A DNA stretch of 64,000 bases from Branchiostoma floridae (Eukaryota > Chordata > Leptocardii > Amphioxiformes > Branchiostomatidae). The DNA is taken from assembly GCF_000003815.2 (NCBI RefSeq), contig NC_049980.1:27820273-27884272 (forward strand), in the 5' to 3' direction. The notes under the pieces are model-generated. The model was not told where the DNA came from. It did not search any database and worked only from the letters and a program-made list of their open reading frames with translations. Position numbers and translations under genes: made by a program. Shown here in pieces: positions 33,162 through 45,700 of this stretch (position 1 is the first letter of the stretch; every line of letters begins with the position of its first letter).

Positions 33162-36100
33162 TTAGCCGACAATGATGTCATTCGGCATGTCTATATCCAC
33201 GACCATCGTCCCGTCTCCAGGTGACAGGTAGAAGGTCTTGGTGGCCGCCACCTGGCCGTGTAACTTCACCTTGACCTCGTAGTTTCCATGGAAACCACGG
33301 AACTTGAACTCCTGCCCAGCTGACGTGATGGTGCCCTGATGCAGGGACAGGTTGGTACGCCAGTCGGTGAAGACAAGCTGCCTCCAGCGCCGACCTGCCT
33401 CGTTGGCCTGTTGCATGAGGAGACATACAATTACGATGAATTAAAACTGTATTTTCGGCATACCGTCGATTAGCATATGCTGCAGTCAAAAATGGTTATT
33501 TTCCAAAACATCCAAAGACGATGCAACTATATTTACGCAACTTGACAGGGCTTATCCTTTTGCCTGTATCACCCCTAGTTCTTCTTGCCTGCGCATGCGA
33601 GATAGATCAACACAATATAAACGGCGTATTCAAGACAAAGTTTTGGTACAGCAAAGACTTGGACATATATAATCAGCTAGTGAACTAGGTTTTAGTCATT
33701 CTATTTGTGTCATTTAGTATCCCACCTGCACGTTATCGCCATTGGCCAGAGCACACTGCGGGTTGTAGTGCGCCCCGTCCCAGTACCCCCACAGGAGGAC
33801 TCCCTCCACGGCAGGGTGGCTGAAGGCGACCCGCATGGCGTCTTCGTAACCCCCCGCCCTCTCCAGCTCGTCTGGTTCCTCTACTGTCAGCTCTGTCACC
33901 CAGATGGGCAGGCTCGGAGTGGCCAAGAGGTCCAGACGACTCTACAAAGGGAAATGAAACCTTCAGTTTATTCAAGCAATCGGCCTGCATTAGCAACCAG
34001 CAATAATATGTGACTCCATATGTAAAACTAGTTTTTTCTCTTTACTCGGTATACATGGCTAGTCCTATGGTCTCCTATCGACATATTTCAAAATCTACTA
34101 GTCTTTGATGCTAATCATCGTTGACATAATTTTCTTTTTTGACAAATTGGCTGCCCTCTATAATATCAAAAGATATGTGAATCGTAACATCATCTCGACG
34201 CTCTTACATGAGAAAGTATACAGTTGGCTTAGTCAAGAACAGAGTTTTTATATATATGCTATGTGATTATGCATATGGTGTTTTTTTTTCAAACCTTAAG
34301 AAGAGCCGGGTCCGGACGCCCTGTGAAGTGTCCTTGGACCCCCATCCCGTCGACTGGAGCTCCGTTAGCGAGGAACTCCTCAGCCTGGTGTACGTACGCC
34401 TGTAGGAAGACATATCAATATTTACCTCCTTCATGTACCACTGCTTCAGCTAATCAACGTTGATTAAAGAGTAAATAATAAATGTATTCTTGGCAATCCA
34501 TTCCTCTAAATATGCATTAGACTAGATTCAATTTAAACATTTGCCATGTGACTGTCGTTGTCATATAAGCCTGTCTAGCAATAGCCAAAGCTGTATGGAT
34601 AATATTAACTGGGATTATAGCATTGTATTTACTGAAGGAGGCCATATAATGTAAAGGTTCTATAGAGTTCTTATGTGAACAACGAGAATGTGTAACGCCG
34701 TGACTTAAAATGACTACAAAATGCTTTTAGTTAAAAATAAAAGCTCAGACCAAAGGTTCCAATGACGAGAACATGTTCTACAATGTTATAGACCAGCTCC
34801 ACCGACCTGTGTCATTGTCCCACTGTTGATGACGCCATAGTCGTTCAGGAAGAGTTTGGCGCCAGGATCCTTCTCCTTCACCTTCTGGAACATGTCGTAC
34901 CGGATCTGCGGGTTTCCGGTTCTCTCCACGAAGTAGTTTCCGTGCAGCATCTCGTTGTTCACGTCCCAATGCTGCAGTCTGGCCCGGTAAGAAGAAAGAA
35001 AAGGTCGCTTACTAATCGGGTAATGCAACATTCTGATAATATAATGTAGCAGACACGATTCGACCCAGGACCCGGACCTCTGGGATCTTGGCCAAACACC
35101 CTGCAGTTACGCCGTACGACCACACTTGATAGAAATCACAGATAGATAAAGAGATAAACGAAGCTTCATGCTCCTTCAATATGCAGTGCTTCTAAGATCA
35201 TCACGATCTGATAATTACTTTCATCTCTTTAAGAAAATCAATAACACACTAAATTTGTGTTAATTCCATTAAATATCATAAATATTGTTGAAACGTTGAA
35301 ATTACAAAGATTACCTGCCAGCATATCGACCGACGACGTCATCCACCCTTTTCCAACACTTCTGCTCCAGCTCTGACCCGGAGTACGCGTGCAGCCAGGT
35401 GGGAACATGGGAGACCCCGGCTCCCCAGAACACGCAGTGGCCACGCATTGGTATCCTGCAAATGCATTATATGTTTAGGATATGGTTGCAATAAACATGA
35501 AATTATGACTGATTCGTTTTTTTTAAAACTATTTCTCATCTAATAACCCATAGCGTCATCGGCGGATGGCATACAGCTTGTACATACATCCCTCACTCCA
35601 AATGGCAAGTTACAAACTATCAGTCGACTAACAATGGTACACAATTACCATGTACAGGTCATCATAATTGTTCGCTCCTGGTAAATAGATAAGACAAAAC
35701 ATGAAAAATCTTATATCATGACTTTGATATTTATAACACACCCTTGACTTTCAAGTAGTTGGATCGCTGCATCTGCCAGGTCGAATCTCAGCTGACCCTG
35801 TGATAGAATGTGTTCATTTTCAAAATGGCTAGAGACAGTGCAGCACACACAGAGGTTGTGGAATGTGTTTTTCTACAAAATTTAGAGCCGCAGAAAGATG
35901 GATATGATTCATTGATCAAGCAATTGAATGTTAGTTTAACTCTGGGATTGGGTCATTGCAGTCTACTGGATATGAAATGGACAAGTATACTTAGCACCTT
36001 CTTCCAAACTCAACCCTTTACTTGCCTCATTCCTTTCGTTCTGCCTCCATTTGAGGTCGTTCTCCAAAACGGCCCACTCGAAGTTGTCGAAGAAGAAGTC

Positions 36101-39100
36101 TGTGTAGAGGCTGTTGCTGGGCATCTCCGAGGCACGGACGGCCGTGCCGAAGGCAAAGTGGGATCGGGTCTGAGCTATCTACAGCAGAACAAAGCGACAT
36201 CAGAGGTTATTTCAAGGAACGTGCCATGTATTAAGATTGCAAAGTTCACGAGCATGGCCAAACATTGAAAGGGTTCTATATGCAACAATGATGATGTAGC
36301 GGACACTCTGCTGAAAGTATCTCTTCGATAACCCCATGATGCTATGTTTGGCAAAAACTATTCAACCCCTACTGGAGATTCCAATACTCTAAGTACACAT
36401 CCTACCTCTACTGTGATGCCATGAGGGTTTGGTGTGTTGATCCTGTAAAGAAAAACACAATATGTTTATTAGGGGTGTGTGAATTTCACTTCAGATAACC
36501 TTTGACTAATTCTCAACTGACGCATCACGTACGTGTTTAGAGTCCCGTGTCCATGGCAGTTGGGTCAAATAGATAAGGAGGAGCATTATTCGTTTTAGTA
36601 TATTTTAGTCTGTGTACAATTTAACTTCTCCATGAACGTGCATGTATATACGTATAACTAGGAATGTCAAAGCTTTTACAACTACAGAGAGAATAAATAG
36701 TACCGTTTCATACACAAACGTACCTCAGTTTGACGTCCCTTTTACGGATCTGCTCTATCCGTGCGTCTGCCTCGGCCCTCCACTCGGTGGGGGACGCGAA
36801 CTCCTTAAAGGAAGCGTCGTCCACAAGGAAGCGGATCTCACCCGGAGGTCCCTCCAGGAACAACCGGATGTTACTCACGGTGGTCCCATAGTCTAAAATA
36901 GATTCAATCAGTTTTTCTTTAGTAAAAAGACCGAGACAATGTTTCCTAGAAACATATACACTTCCTTTTGAATACTTAAAAACACACATATTTCAAATGT
37001 AACATTGGCTGATTCCGTACATAAAATAAATAACGCTTACAAAATTAATTAATATAGAATTCACTTCTCTGACCTTTTTCAAATTGATATAACCATAAGC
37101 ATATATCATATAACCTGAACGGAAGTGTTATGCCGTCAAAAGTGACGGGCAGTCGGAAATGGACCTAGCAACGATACTGTCGATATTGCTTAGTTATGAT
37201 GCTGTCCAGCTATATTTTCCTGACAATGAAGCCGATCTCTAGTCAGATGCATTTGGCTTGGGCACGTCAAATGTTTATTAGTACCGCTCACCCGGTATAG
37301 TGTAGTCCCCACTAAGCTTCTTCCAGCCATCTTGAGCAGATACCCAGCTTCCAGCAACATGTAGCCAAACGTCAGAAGTTCCATCTAGGAAAAAGGGCGA
37401 TTGTAAGATTATTAGAACAGCATCTTCTTAATAGACTAGTTCTACACTTCACCTATGTGAACATTCAAGCGTTTCAAACGGTGAAACGCCGTTTTAGACG
37501 CGCGTCCCTAGCCCGTCCGGAGGCGTCTCAGATTGCAGACGGTTTGAAACGGGCTTAAACGCTCTCAGACGCCTTTGGACGCCCATGGACGGCGTCCGAA
37601 GAGTTTTAGACGCTTGCATTTATCAATCTCAATTCGATTATGTCTACACAAAAACTCAAAATCTTCGCTAGTAAGCTAGTTAAAATTGATTACGTTGAAA
37701 GTTTAAGTAAGAAGTCAATAAACTACAGGCCTTCATTCCATTCGACGGCAAAGCTGAACTATTACATATTTTGAAAATGTATATATATGTGACTGAAAGA
37801 AAGCACTTGATACGTTTAAAGACTTGCTTTGCATCTAATATGAAATTCGTTGAGCCATCTGTCAAATCTTAAGTCGCAGCGTAGTTGCAGCGAGCTCGTA
37901 GCTCTAGCAGAATGGGATTATAGGAGAAACTCAAGAACGACAAAGACGAGGCCAATCGCCTTCTCACCAGAAAACGTCACGTGCAGTTTCGCCATCAGCT
38001 GGTAGGGGGTGCTGCCGCCATCCAGAAACTTGACCTGGATGCTGAACTGGTAGCTATGTCCGCCCTTGACCTTTGACCCCCAGGCCAAGTTTTGGGATGG
38101 ACCGGCCCACGATGCACTCCTGTTGAACATAAGCAAGTTAATTCGAGGAAGGTGCCCTCTTACTGCAAGAATCTATCTTGTGTCCTTAGTACATGTTTAA
38201 ATGTTATGTACATCAAAACTTTCGTCACCATAAAGATTCACTGTTCTACATTAAATGAAGAGTATAGTACTATAATAAAATTCCATCTGCTTTCACATAA
38301 ATCTGGTAAATTACGTTATGGAGAAATTAAAGCGTTCGTCAGCAAAAAAAAAAAAATGACTCCCATGAATTTTTGCCTGAATCGCTCAGTCTGGACAACC
38401 TATGGTCCATTTCTGACATCACGGGTCCACTAAGTCCCGTATCCGGAGCAACTGGGTCATGTAGCTCAAGATGTCTTAGCGATTCAGTAAAACACTCGTC
38501 AATTGCGACCATTTTATCCATGTTGACAAACAGTTCTCCATTTTAACAGCTATAGCCTTCCAGACCCACAGTACCTATCCTGTGCCAGCATACAGGAGGA
38601 TCCGCTGTAGCTGTCCGCAGTAAAGTAGACCCCGGTACACCCGGAGCACTGCCAGAAGTCCAGCAACGACTCGAACCCTGGGTTAGACAGCAGCTCTGAG
38701 CCTGTCTGTTAATTAATTAAAAACAAATTCACATGTGTACATAACACATGGATATCAATACTAGTTATAAAGTGAACCACACAACAAACCGCCCATTAGC
38801 TATATGCACATGATATAGTATGTAGGATGCAGTTTCATATATTTATTTATTTATTTATTTATTTCTATTTTCTTACTACTACTCCTCTACAAAATGCAAG
38901 TTCAAATCTTTATAAATGAAATAAAACCTACCGCTAAGGTATCGACGGTGCCCACACCCGCCTCAGTCAGAGAAGACCTGTCCACCAGCAGGTCGATCTC
39001 GTGCGGAGGTCCCTCCACATACAGGCGCATGGACGTCACCGACCTGTCGTAAACTTGGGGGGGGGGGGGGGGGCGGGGGGGAAGCATGTAAGACGAAGAT

Positions 39101-41381
39101 CGTTTGTAGAAAAATATGTAAGTACTGTTTTACTCAATTGTCAAAAAGAGATCCGAAGGTTACTGCAGGGTTATGAGTAACATTGTAACTGTAATACCAT
39201 CACTTCTCAACAGCGGGGTCTAACTGACCCAATGGCACTAGGAGAAGTAGGGGTTATGAAGGCTGCTCGAGGAATACCTAACCCAACAGTCGAAAGAGAA
39301 AAGTCGTGTAAAGTGCCTCTCACAAGAGCACAGGATCGGCGACAGGAGCACCCAAGTCCAAACACCCTGCTCCAAACGACATGGCATTAGCCATTGCTAC
39401 ATTCTATCGGCCAATCCTTGACAGACAGGTCGTTATTTTGGCCGAACTAACCTGGTACAGTCCATGTCGCGGCGATCTGTTTCCAGCCATCTGTCTGACT
39501 CACAGCACTGAGCGTCGCGATCTGTCGGTGGATGGTCTCCCCGTCTGTGGGAATGAGATAAAATACGCTTCATATGTAAATACTGCAGCTACGTTCATTA
39601 CATTTCACCATCTGGAATGGAAAAGCAGAAGGCATGTCATCGGTGGTATCACAAAAGATCTTGTTCTAGTAATCATTAGTTTTTGACATCAATCGATCAC
39701 AAAGATTGGATTTATGCGTATAGGGACAAGGCTCATCATTTGGACACAAACTTCCATGAAGTAAGTTTGGTGTTTGTGGCGAGGGCTGTGGTGTTGGACT
39801 TTTTCACAATGCAACATTGTCTCCAATGTCGATCTCTATAACCTGAAAATATTGCTGTTTCCTTAGGCTAATCAATTAAAAGGATATTAAATTATAGCTG
39901 TGAAAACATAGACAAAATAGTACCCCAGAAGATAATGAGGGCAATGCTAATATGATAGAAAAATGGCAGTAAAGCGTCTATTGCGTCGATTTTGAAGTAT
40001 TCTATTCTAATTTGTCAGGTCGTTCGGACTGAAGCGTCAATATCTATGCTCACCAGAAAATGTTGTTTGCACGGTGACTTTGACCGGATGTTTGACGTCA
40101 CCGCCCGCCATCAGCTGCAGGTAGATCTGGAAGTCGTACGTCCGGTCAGACGTGACGTCACTTCCGTACGCCAGGTCGTACGAAGGCCCAGACCAGGCAC
40201 CCCGTCTTGTAAACAAGCAAGCAAATAATCAAATATCGTATCCGCTACTGTTTGCCTTTGCAACGCGTATCTCCAGCGACCGCTCAGCTACTGCTCAGTG
40301 ACTGTTCAGCGACCAAACATTTGACAGTTTACTAACGAATTGCATATGTAAGAATAATGTGCTTTCCATGGAGCTCATATTTTTTTCTTGTCGTTCAAAT
40401 CATATTTTTATACATACCGTGCACCATATTCTGAAAAATCTAATTTTGGTCGCTCGGTGATAGCTGTCTAGTAGATAGGGGGGGTGTATAATAGGCTGTA
40501 TGACAGGCCTGCATTGTTTATCATCACATAAACATTTAATTTTTCTTCTTATTATAGGGAACTTCGTAACGCGCCGCTGGTGTAGTGGTATCATGCAAGA
40601 TTCCCATTCTTGCGACCCGGGTTCGATTCCCGGGCGGCGCACATCTTTTTGGCTCTTTTCTTCTATAATCTCTTGTGACCATCATTACATGTTTTTAGAC
40701 AGTTGTGAAGTCGAAAATTATGCTTAGTACGAACTAATTCAAGAGTCATCTATCCGACGAACTGCAAGTAATTTCGCAATTTTATGACGATATGGGTTTG
40801 ATATACCTTGCACGTTTGCGTATCTCTGTTATTTTGCTACCTGCAGCTAGGTCTAGAGGTATGGACGTTTCTAAACATTAACAGCAAGAATAAGAAAATG
40901 ATGAAAAAGGTAGCTGCCTGAAAGTTTAACTATATATTATCAGTTATTCTTTAGCTGTCTGTGTACAATATTAAACAATGTTGTGAACGGCCATCTGTTC
41001 AACCTTGCACTGTGTAAATAATATTTGTTACATTTCTGCATCGGGCTAGCCGACTCGAATCTAATGCTGATGTAGAACGTTAAGTAATGTAAAGTAAACT
41101 TGATACTGGCTGATATTGTATAGTATTTGAGAATGTTGCATAATTGCCTTGTTTGCCTGCTGTGTTTTTGTCTTTACTAACCTCTGAGTTGCCCGCATAC
41201 TCACAGCCCCCTCCACCTTGTCATTCCCGTACTGTTCTCCCGTGCAGCTAGAGCAGTACCAGTTGTCAGGGCCAAGCGGAGCCTCAAAACCGGCATTACG
41301 GAATATTTCTCCGGTAACGCCACACAGGCAAAGTGCTGTCAATAGGGCCGTGATGATGAGGACACACAGCGCGCGGGACAT
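33162..41381 (-). CDS. GH10-a: secreted GH10 (xylanase-type) glycoside hydrolase with two CBMs
   Basis: Sixteen minus-strand exons: 41381-41182, 40205-40054, 39544-39452, 39053-38932, 38705-38575, 38119-37968, 37384-37292, 36892-36724, 36442-36406, 36178-36026, 35797-35742, 35455-35315, 34978-34807, 34399-34295, 33941-33726, 33407-33162; 2238 nt, 745 residues. Order: signal peptide (about 25 residues), CBM-1 (EIFRNAGFEAPLGPDNWYC), CBM-2 (ELLSNPGFESLLDFWQC), then the GH10 barrel from SHFAFGTAV. Active-site landmarks: ENDLKW, RGHCVFWG, acid/base Glu in HWDVNNEML, LFLNDY, GVQGHF, nucleophile Glu in VTELT, LLWGYWD. TELT replaces the usual TELD. The last exon codes the FRGFHGNYEVKV domain. Intron 10 uses a GC donor. 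A further ATG at 41465 is in frame but precedes the signal peptide. Probably acts outside the cell on beta-1,4-xylan-like or related glucans; substrate is not shown by sequence. Confidence 0.9.
37465..37617. repeat. Small foldback-like repeat in GH10-a intron 6
   Basis: About 150 bp full of GACGC/GCGTC words. Its ends, TTCAAGCGTTTCAAACG and GTTTTAGACGCTTGCA, are imperfect inverted copies. Looks like a MITE-type insertion; no coding capacity. Confidence 0.5.
39057..39081 (+). repeat. Poly-G tract forming the acceptor tract of GH10-a exon 4
   Basis: Plus strand: 17 G, one C, 7 G, starting two bases beyond the acceptor AG of the exon that begins at 39053. On the coding strand the polypyrimidine tract is thus almost pure C. 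Confidence 0.85.
40571..40641 (+). tRNA. tRNA-Gly (anticodon CCC)
   Basis: A 71-nt cloverleaf inside intron 1 of GH10-a, on the opposite strand. Acceptor stem GCGCCGC pairs with GCGGCGC at 40634-40640, with discriminator A. The A box lies in TGGTGTAGTGGTATCATGCA. The anticodon arm is CAAGA-TTCCCAT-TCTTG, giving CCC at the centre of the loop. The B box is GGGTTCGATTCCC. A T5 run at 40646 is a normal Pol III terminator. No intron. Looks functional. Confidence 0.95.
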
Positions 41382-42771
41382 GCTTGCGGTAATATCGGTT
41401 GAACCCGCGAGTAACGCTACCCGGTTCAAATGGTACTTTGCACAAGATGGTGTCGTCGTTGGCAAAGTGAAATAAGATTGCTGGTCCCCGTAGTCACTCA
41501 GATGACCTTGTCACGTTCGATAACATACGCAAAATCAGCCTGAACAAAATGATCGGGCTGACGTCACACACTGCGCGACACATGCTTTCTCGGACTCTGA
41601 CTAAAACAGTCGACCCCGCAAAACACACGTACCCTTACTTGGTTCAAATGCTACTGTCCACAAAGTGCAGGTATTGGCAAATTAGAATAAAACGGCTGGA
41701 CCCCGTGGTTAATGTTTGCTTGCCTTTATCTGCGGGTAACCTATATTCGTTGTTTAAAAAGAAAAATTAAGTATGATAGTCAAGGAATGGTGGTTTCGAT
41801 GGTTGTAATATTTTTAGGATGATTGGAATATTCTCAATGTTTGTTTAAAACCACCTCCTGAGACTTGATATTCCTAAGTACTTTGTTTCTGAAAACAACG
41901 GATATAGGTTGCCCCGTGGATAAAGGTGAACTCCTGTAAAATAAAGGTTTGCCTCGTGGCTATGCAATAATCAAGTTCTGTTGAGGTTGGAAAATGGCCT
42001 CTCTGCTATTTGTTCTCACAGCACACTTAGTTATATTTCTATGATGATAATTTTTCAACATTTCCTCATTTTTATCATGAATTTTCCACATTCCTTCTCT
42101 TTACAGCTGCAACCACCGTGCAAGGTTATTAGCTCAACTGTCGGAATTGGGAATCAAATGATACATATTTTGGTTCTTGGTAAATTCATTTATCCTGTTA
42201 AGTTGTTCATTCCACCTTCAAAAAATTGTTTAAGTTTCCGGGGCGGGAGGTCAGTGGGTCAAGGGTTGGTATTACATATTTATATGTCCTTACATAAAGT
42301 TTGAATAATTAATGAGTGCCCTAAGACACACAAATTACAAGTTATAACCCAATTAAAACTATCATAATCCTTTTAAAGATATGTCTTTTTTTGTCATAAT
42401 TCTTTTAGAGATATGTCAAAGTCGCAATAAAGTGACAACATAGAGACATATAGTTCATTGATTTTTTGTACACGTCAGCCAGGCCAATTAGAGTATCTAA
42501 CAGGGATGTGCAATGATATATAATGATGCAACGATGATAAACTTATGGTATTGGTTCGGATACCATATACAATGCATCATCGAAATCAGTTTTTCTTTAC
42601 ACGTGTACAGGAAGGTGTACATCATTTATATAGCTCATGATAGTATATATTATCATCATCAGAATTAATCAGGGCAAATCTCAAAGGTCAGAAAAGAGAT
42701 AAAGGTTAACCATTAACTTTCCTGGTGATCTGCTGTACCAGTTGCGTCCTCAGCGGCACAGAACCGGAGCC
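41382..42771. promoter_or_regulatory. Head-to-head intergenic region between GH10-a and GH10-b
   Basis: A 1.39-kb interval from which the two genes diverge; it must hold both promoters. No TATA box or CpG island-like stretch was recognised. Open frames at 41549-41770 and 41981-42304 have no domain and I do not call them genes. A (TATA/CATC)-rich stretch lies near 42640-42665. Confidence 0.5.
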
Positions 42772-45700
42772 ATGCCGTCCGCTACACTCAGCGCATTGCT
42801 CCTGTGGCTAACAGCATGTGTTGTTAGCGCAGAGATCTTCCGTAACGCCGGGTTTGAGTCGCCGCTGGGCCCGGAGAACTGGTCCTGTAGCGGCTGTAAC
42901 GGACTGCGGGATGGAGACGACAAGGTGGAGGGGACGTACAGTATGCTGGTGTCGGAAAGGTGAGTGGAGCTTTACTTGTCCTCACTCGGACAGACATGGG
43001 GTGCCCTTCCCTTTGAGGAACTAGAAGCCGCCAAAGTATGGGCTCCCCAAAAAACAATACATTGAGAATGAGTTAGGGTTAGGGTTAGGGTTAGGATTAG
43101 TGTTAGGGTCATCCATCGGATACGACGTAAGTGGTCAGGCTCCTTGTTTGAGAAGTGCCACACCTCACACCTCGAGCACGTTAAAGAACCCACCGCAACC
43201 GAAAAGAGTAATCTGAAGAAGGGGGCTTAGGCTTGCCCTAAATGTCTCGTATTTGCACCGAGCGCTGAAGGTACAATGCCCAACATGGGTATTAGTCATC
43301 ATTTCGGCTTTCTACCCGGCATATCTGCACTTGGACGATAATCAATACATTAATACATCAAAGAAATGTCTCTTGGATTGATGTAAAGCTTAGGAGGTCT
43401 TGTGTCACTGTTTAGGATCGCTAAAATATTGAATGCTTAAAAGAACCCACGATACTTATCGAAGATAGAAGGTGTTCTCCCCGGTTGGAGTGAATCAAAC
43501 CTTACAGTAGTACGATCTTACACAGCCTTTACCTGCTGCGCAAACTTATGTTTTACGATGTCTGTCAGCAAAGACAGCTTTGAAACTACCAGTCGTCTCT
43601 ACAAAAGTCCAACTGATAATTGTGCCCACTTTACGGTGCGTTGGTCGTTGGATTATGTTACCATTGGCCCATAATGAAGAATCCTATCTGTATTGTCAAT
43701 TGTGACAATTTTTCGTCATGGCCCTTCAATGGTGACGCTGCTATCTGGAGCAAAGTTCTGTAGACCGATTCCCAGCCACGTGATATGACACGTTACCTTC
43801 TTCCAGGGTGGCAGATTGGGCGGGTCCATCTCAGGTCCTGGAGTGGGGGTCAGCTGTGAAGGATGGACGTAGCTACGCTTTCCGCATCTTTGTTAAACTT
43901 CTGGATGGCGGTACTACACCCTACCAGGTTAAAGCTACCATGAACATGAAGATGAAAGGTTAGTCCATGTAAAACGGATTTCTTAAGACTGCTTATCTAA
44001 GGGGTATGTCGCTGGAATACAGTGCGTTGGCGGTGTCGCTGCGTTCTAAATGAAATATGTGTTATACTTGACGTTTTAATGCGAATATCGTGCAAAATGT
44101 ACAAGTGTTACTATAAAAAACAAAGCACACACAGTGTACATTCGTTGAGATTCGTTGTTTTCCAAATTCGTTGAGCGCTGAAATCGCACGGCGGCCGCAG
44201 CGACGCCGCCAACGTGCCGCTAGCTTCAGTAAGATACCCTTGACACGTAGAGGTGAAGGTCAATGATTCGCGGTAGCTTCTACGCCACAAGTCAATCATA
44301 AACTCTCTGTAGTCAACTTTAATTGATTACTAACGTTACATGTAAATCAATGTTGATGACAAACACTCTGGTGACCAAATTCAATTATTAAGTTTTTGAT
44401 TTGACTTTACAAAATATTGGTCTTGTTCCTCTGTAAAACCATTATATTTTGTGTCGTTTTTTGTTTTGTTTGGGACGGTATTGTAGATAGTAGAAGCCTT
44501 CCATTGTTGTTTGGGTAGAAAAAAATCTGCCTGGTCCAGAATAAAACTTCATCTGAGTTCGCAAATTACATCGTAGAGAATCTAAACCTCTTACCCGCTT
44601 AAAATGGGGCACACTGACCTTCTCTTAACCGAGAGGGCCTCGTGTGATATTGATTTTGAAAGAGCATTCGACTTCCTACCGAAGTCACATGTGCATAAAA
44701 TGTCATGTCTAGAGCATGTGGCCCCATTTTTAGCTGGTAAGCAGTTTATCATATTTCTCCATAAAAATCTCCCCTGTTCCTCAGACGGTAGTGAAGTCCA
44801 CCTGATGATGTTCAGTACCAACATGACCGCTCAGGACGGCTGGAGGAGGATGTATGGAGACATCACCGTGCCAGGTGGGTAAGCTTGCTACTTTTGATAG
44901 AATGTTTTATGTCATTAGTTTTTATTTGCTTATTTCTTATAGCCTGTTTTAAGTTTATATTAGCTTATTTAGATAATATATTCTACCTACTTTTGACATA
45001 TCTATGCACTGGTACTGGGACGAGTAAACATTCTGTTTAATTTGCATAAAACGGATGGGGGTTTACCTATTCGTAGAGTAACTCCCATTGTCCGTCTGTT
45101 TATCAACAAACACCCCAGACACCTACGGTGGTTCAGTGAGCAGGGTTTGGATGCACGTGGCGGGGGCACCGGCCGCTGTCCGCTTCCTGGTGGACGGCGC
45201 TTCGCTGGAGGAGCTGTCCATGAGAGAGAGCTGGAGGGCTGAGGCGGACGCACGGATAGAACAGATCCGCAAGAGGGACGTCATTCTCAGGTAAGGCCTA
45301 AGTTATATTTTCAAGCTGGGGCCCTGCCTAATATAAAAAAGAAACTCAAACTACACAATACGTATGAATAGTCGTGGGATTATATTACAGTTAAACTATT
45401 TCAATAATGACTTCTACCAACGCGCAAGGAGTACAAGCTCTACCTTTTTTTCTTTTAGATAACGCACTGAATGGCCAGCGATGTGTGCCCATGATGTGTT
45501 GTTTCTACACCATGACACCAATATACTAATAGTCATTATTGATTATAGAATCTTTCTCATAATGAAATTTGTTGCTTAATGCATTTTGCAGGGTGAACAC
45601 TGACAGTCCAGAAAGTATTGAAGTTGAGGTATGAAAATTATTACTACAATATTTTTTTTATATACTACATTTTTCACCGCAAACTTATGTTTAAGATTCT

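Noticed and set aside
33705-34013. Plus-strand 102-codon frame across GH10-a exon 15
   Set aside because: Shadow of the minus-strand exon that carries the TEL and LLWGYWD motifs.
37918-38136. GH10-a exon 6 read through to a stop as an alternative end
   Set aside because: The donor CTG/GTGAGA at 37968 and the 152-nt length match the other GH10 genes, so read-through is only a frame coincidence.
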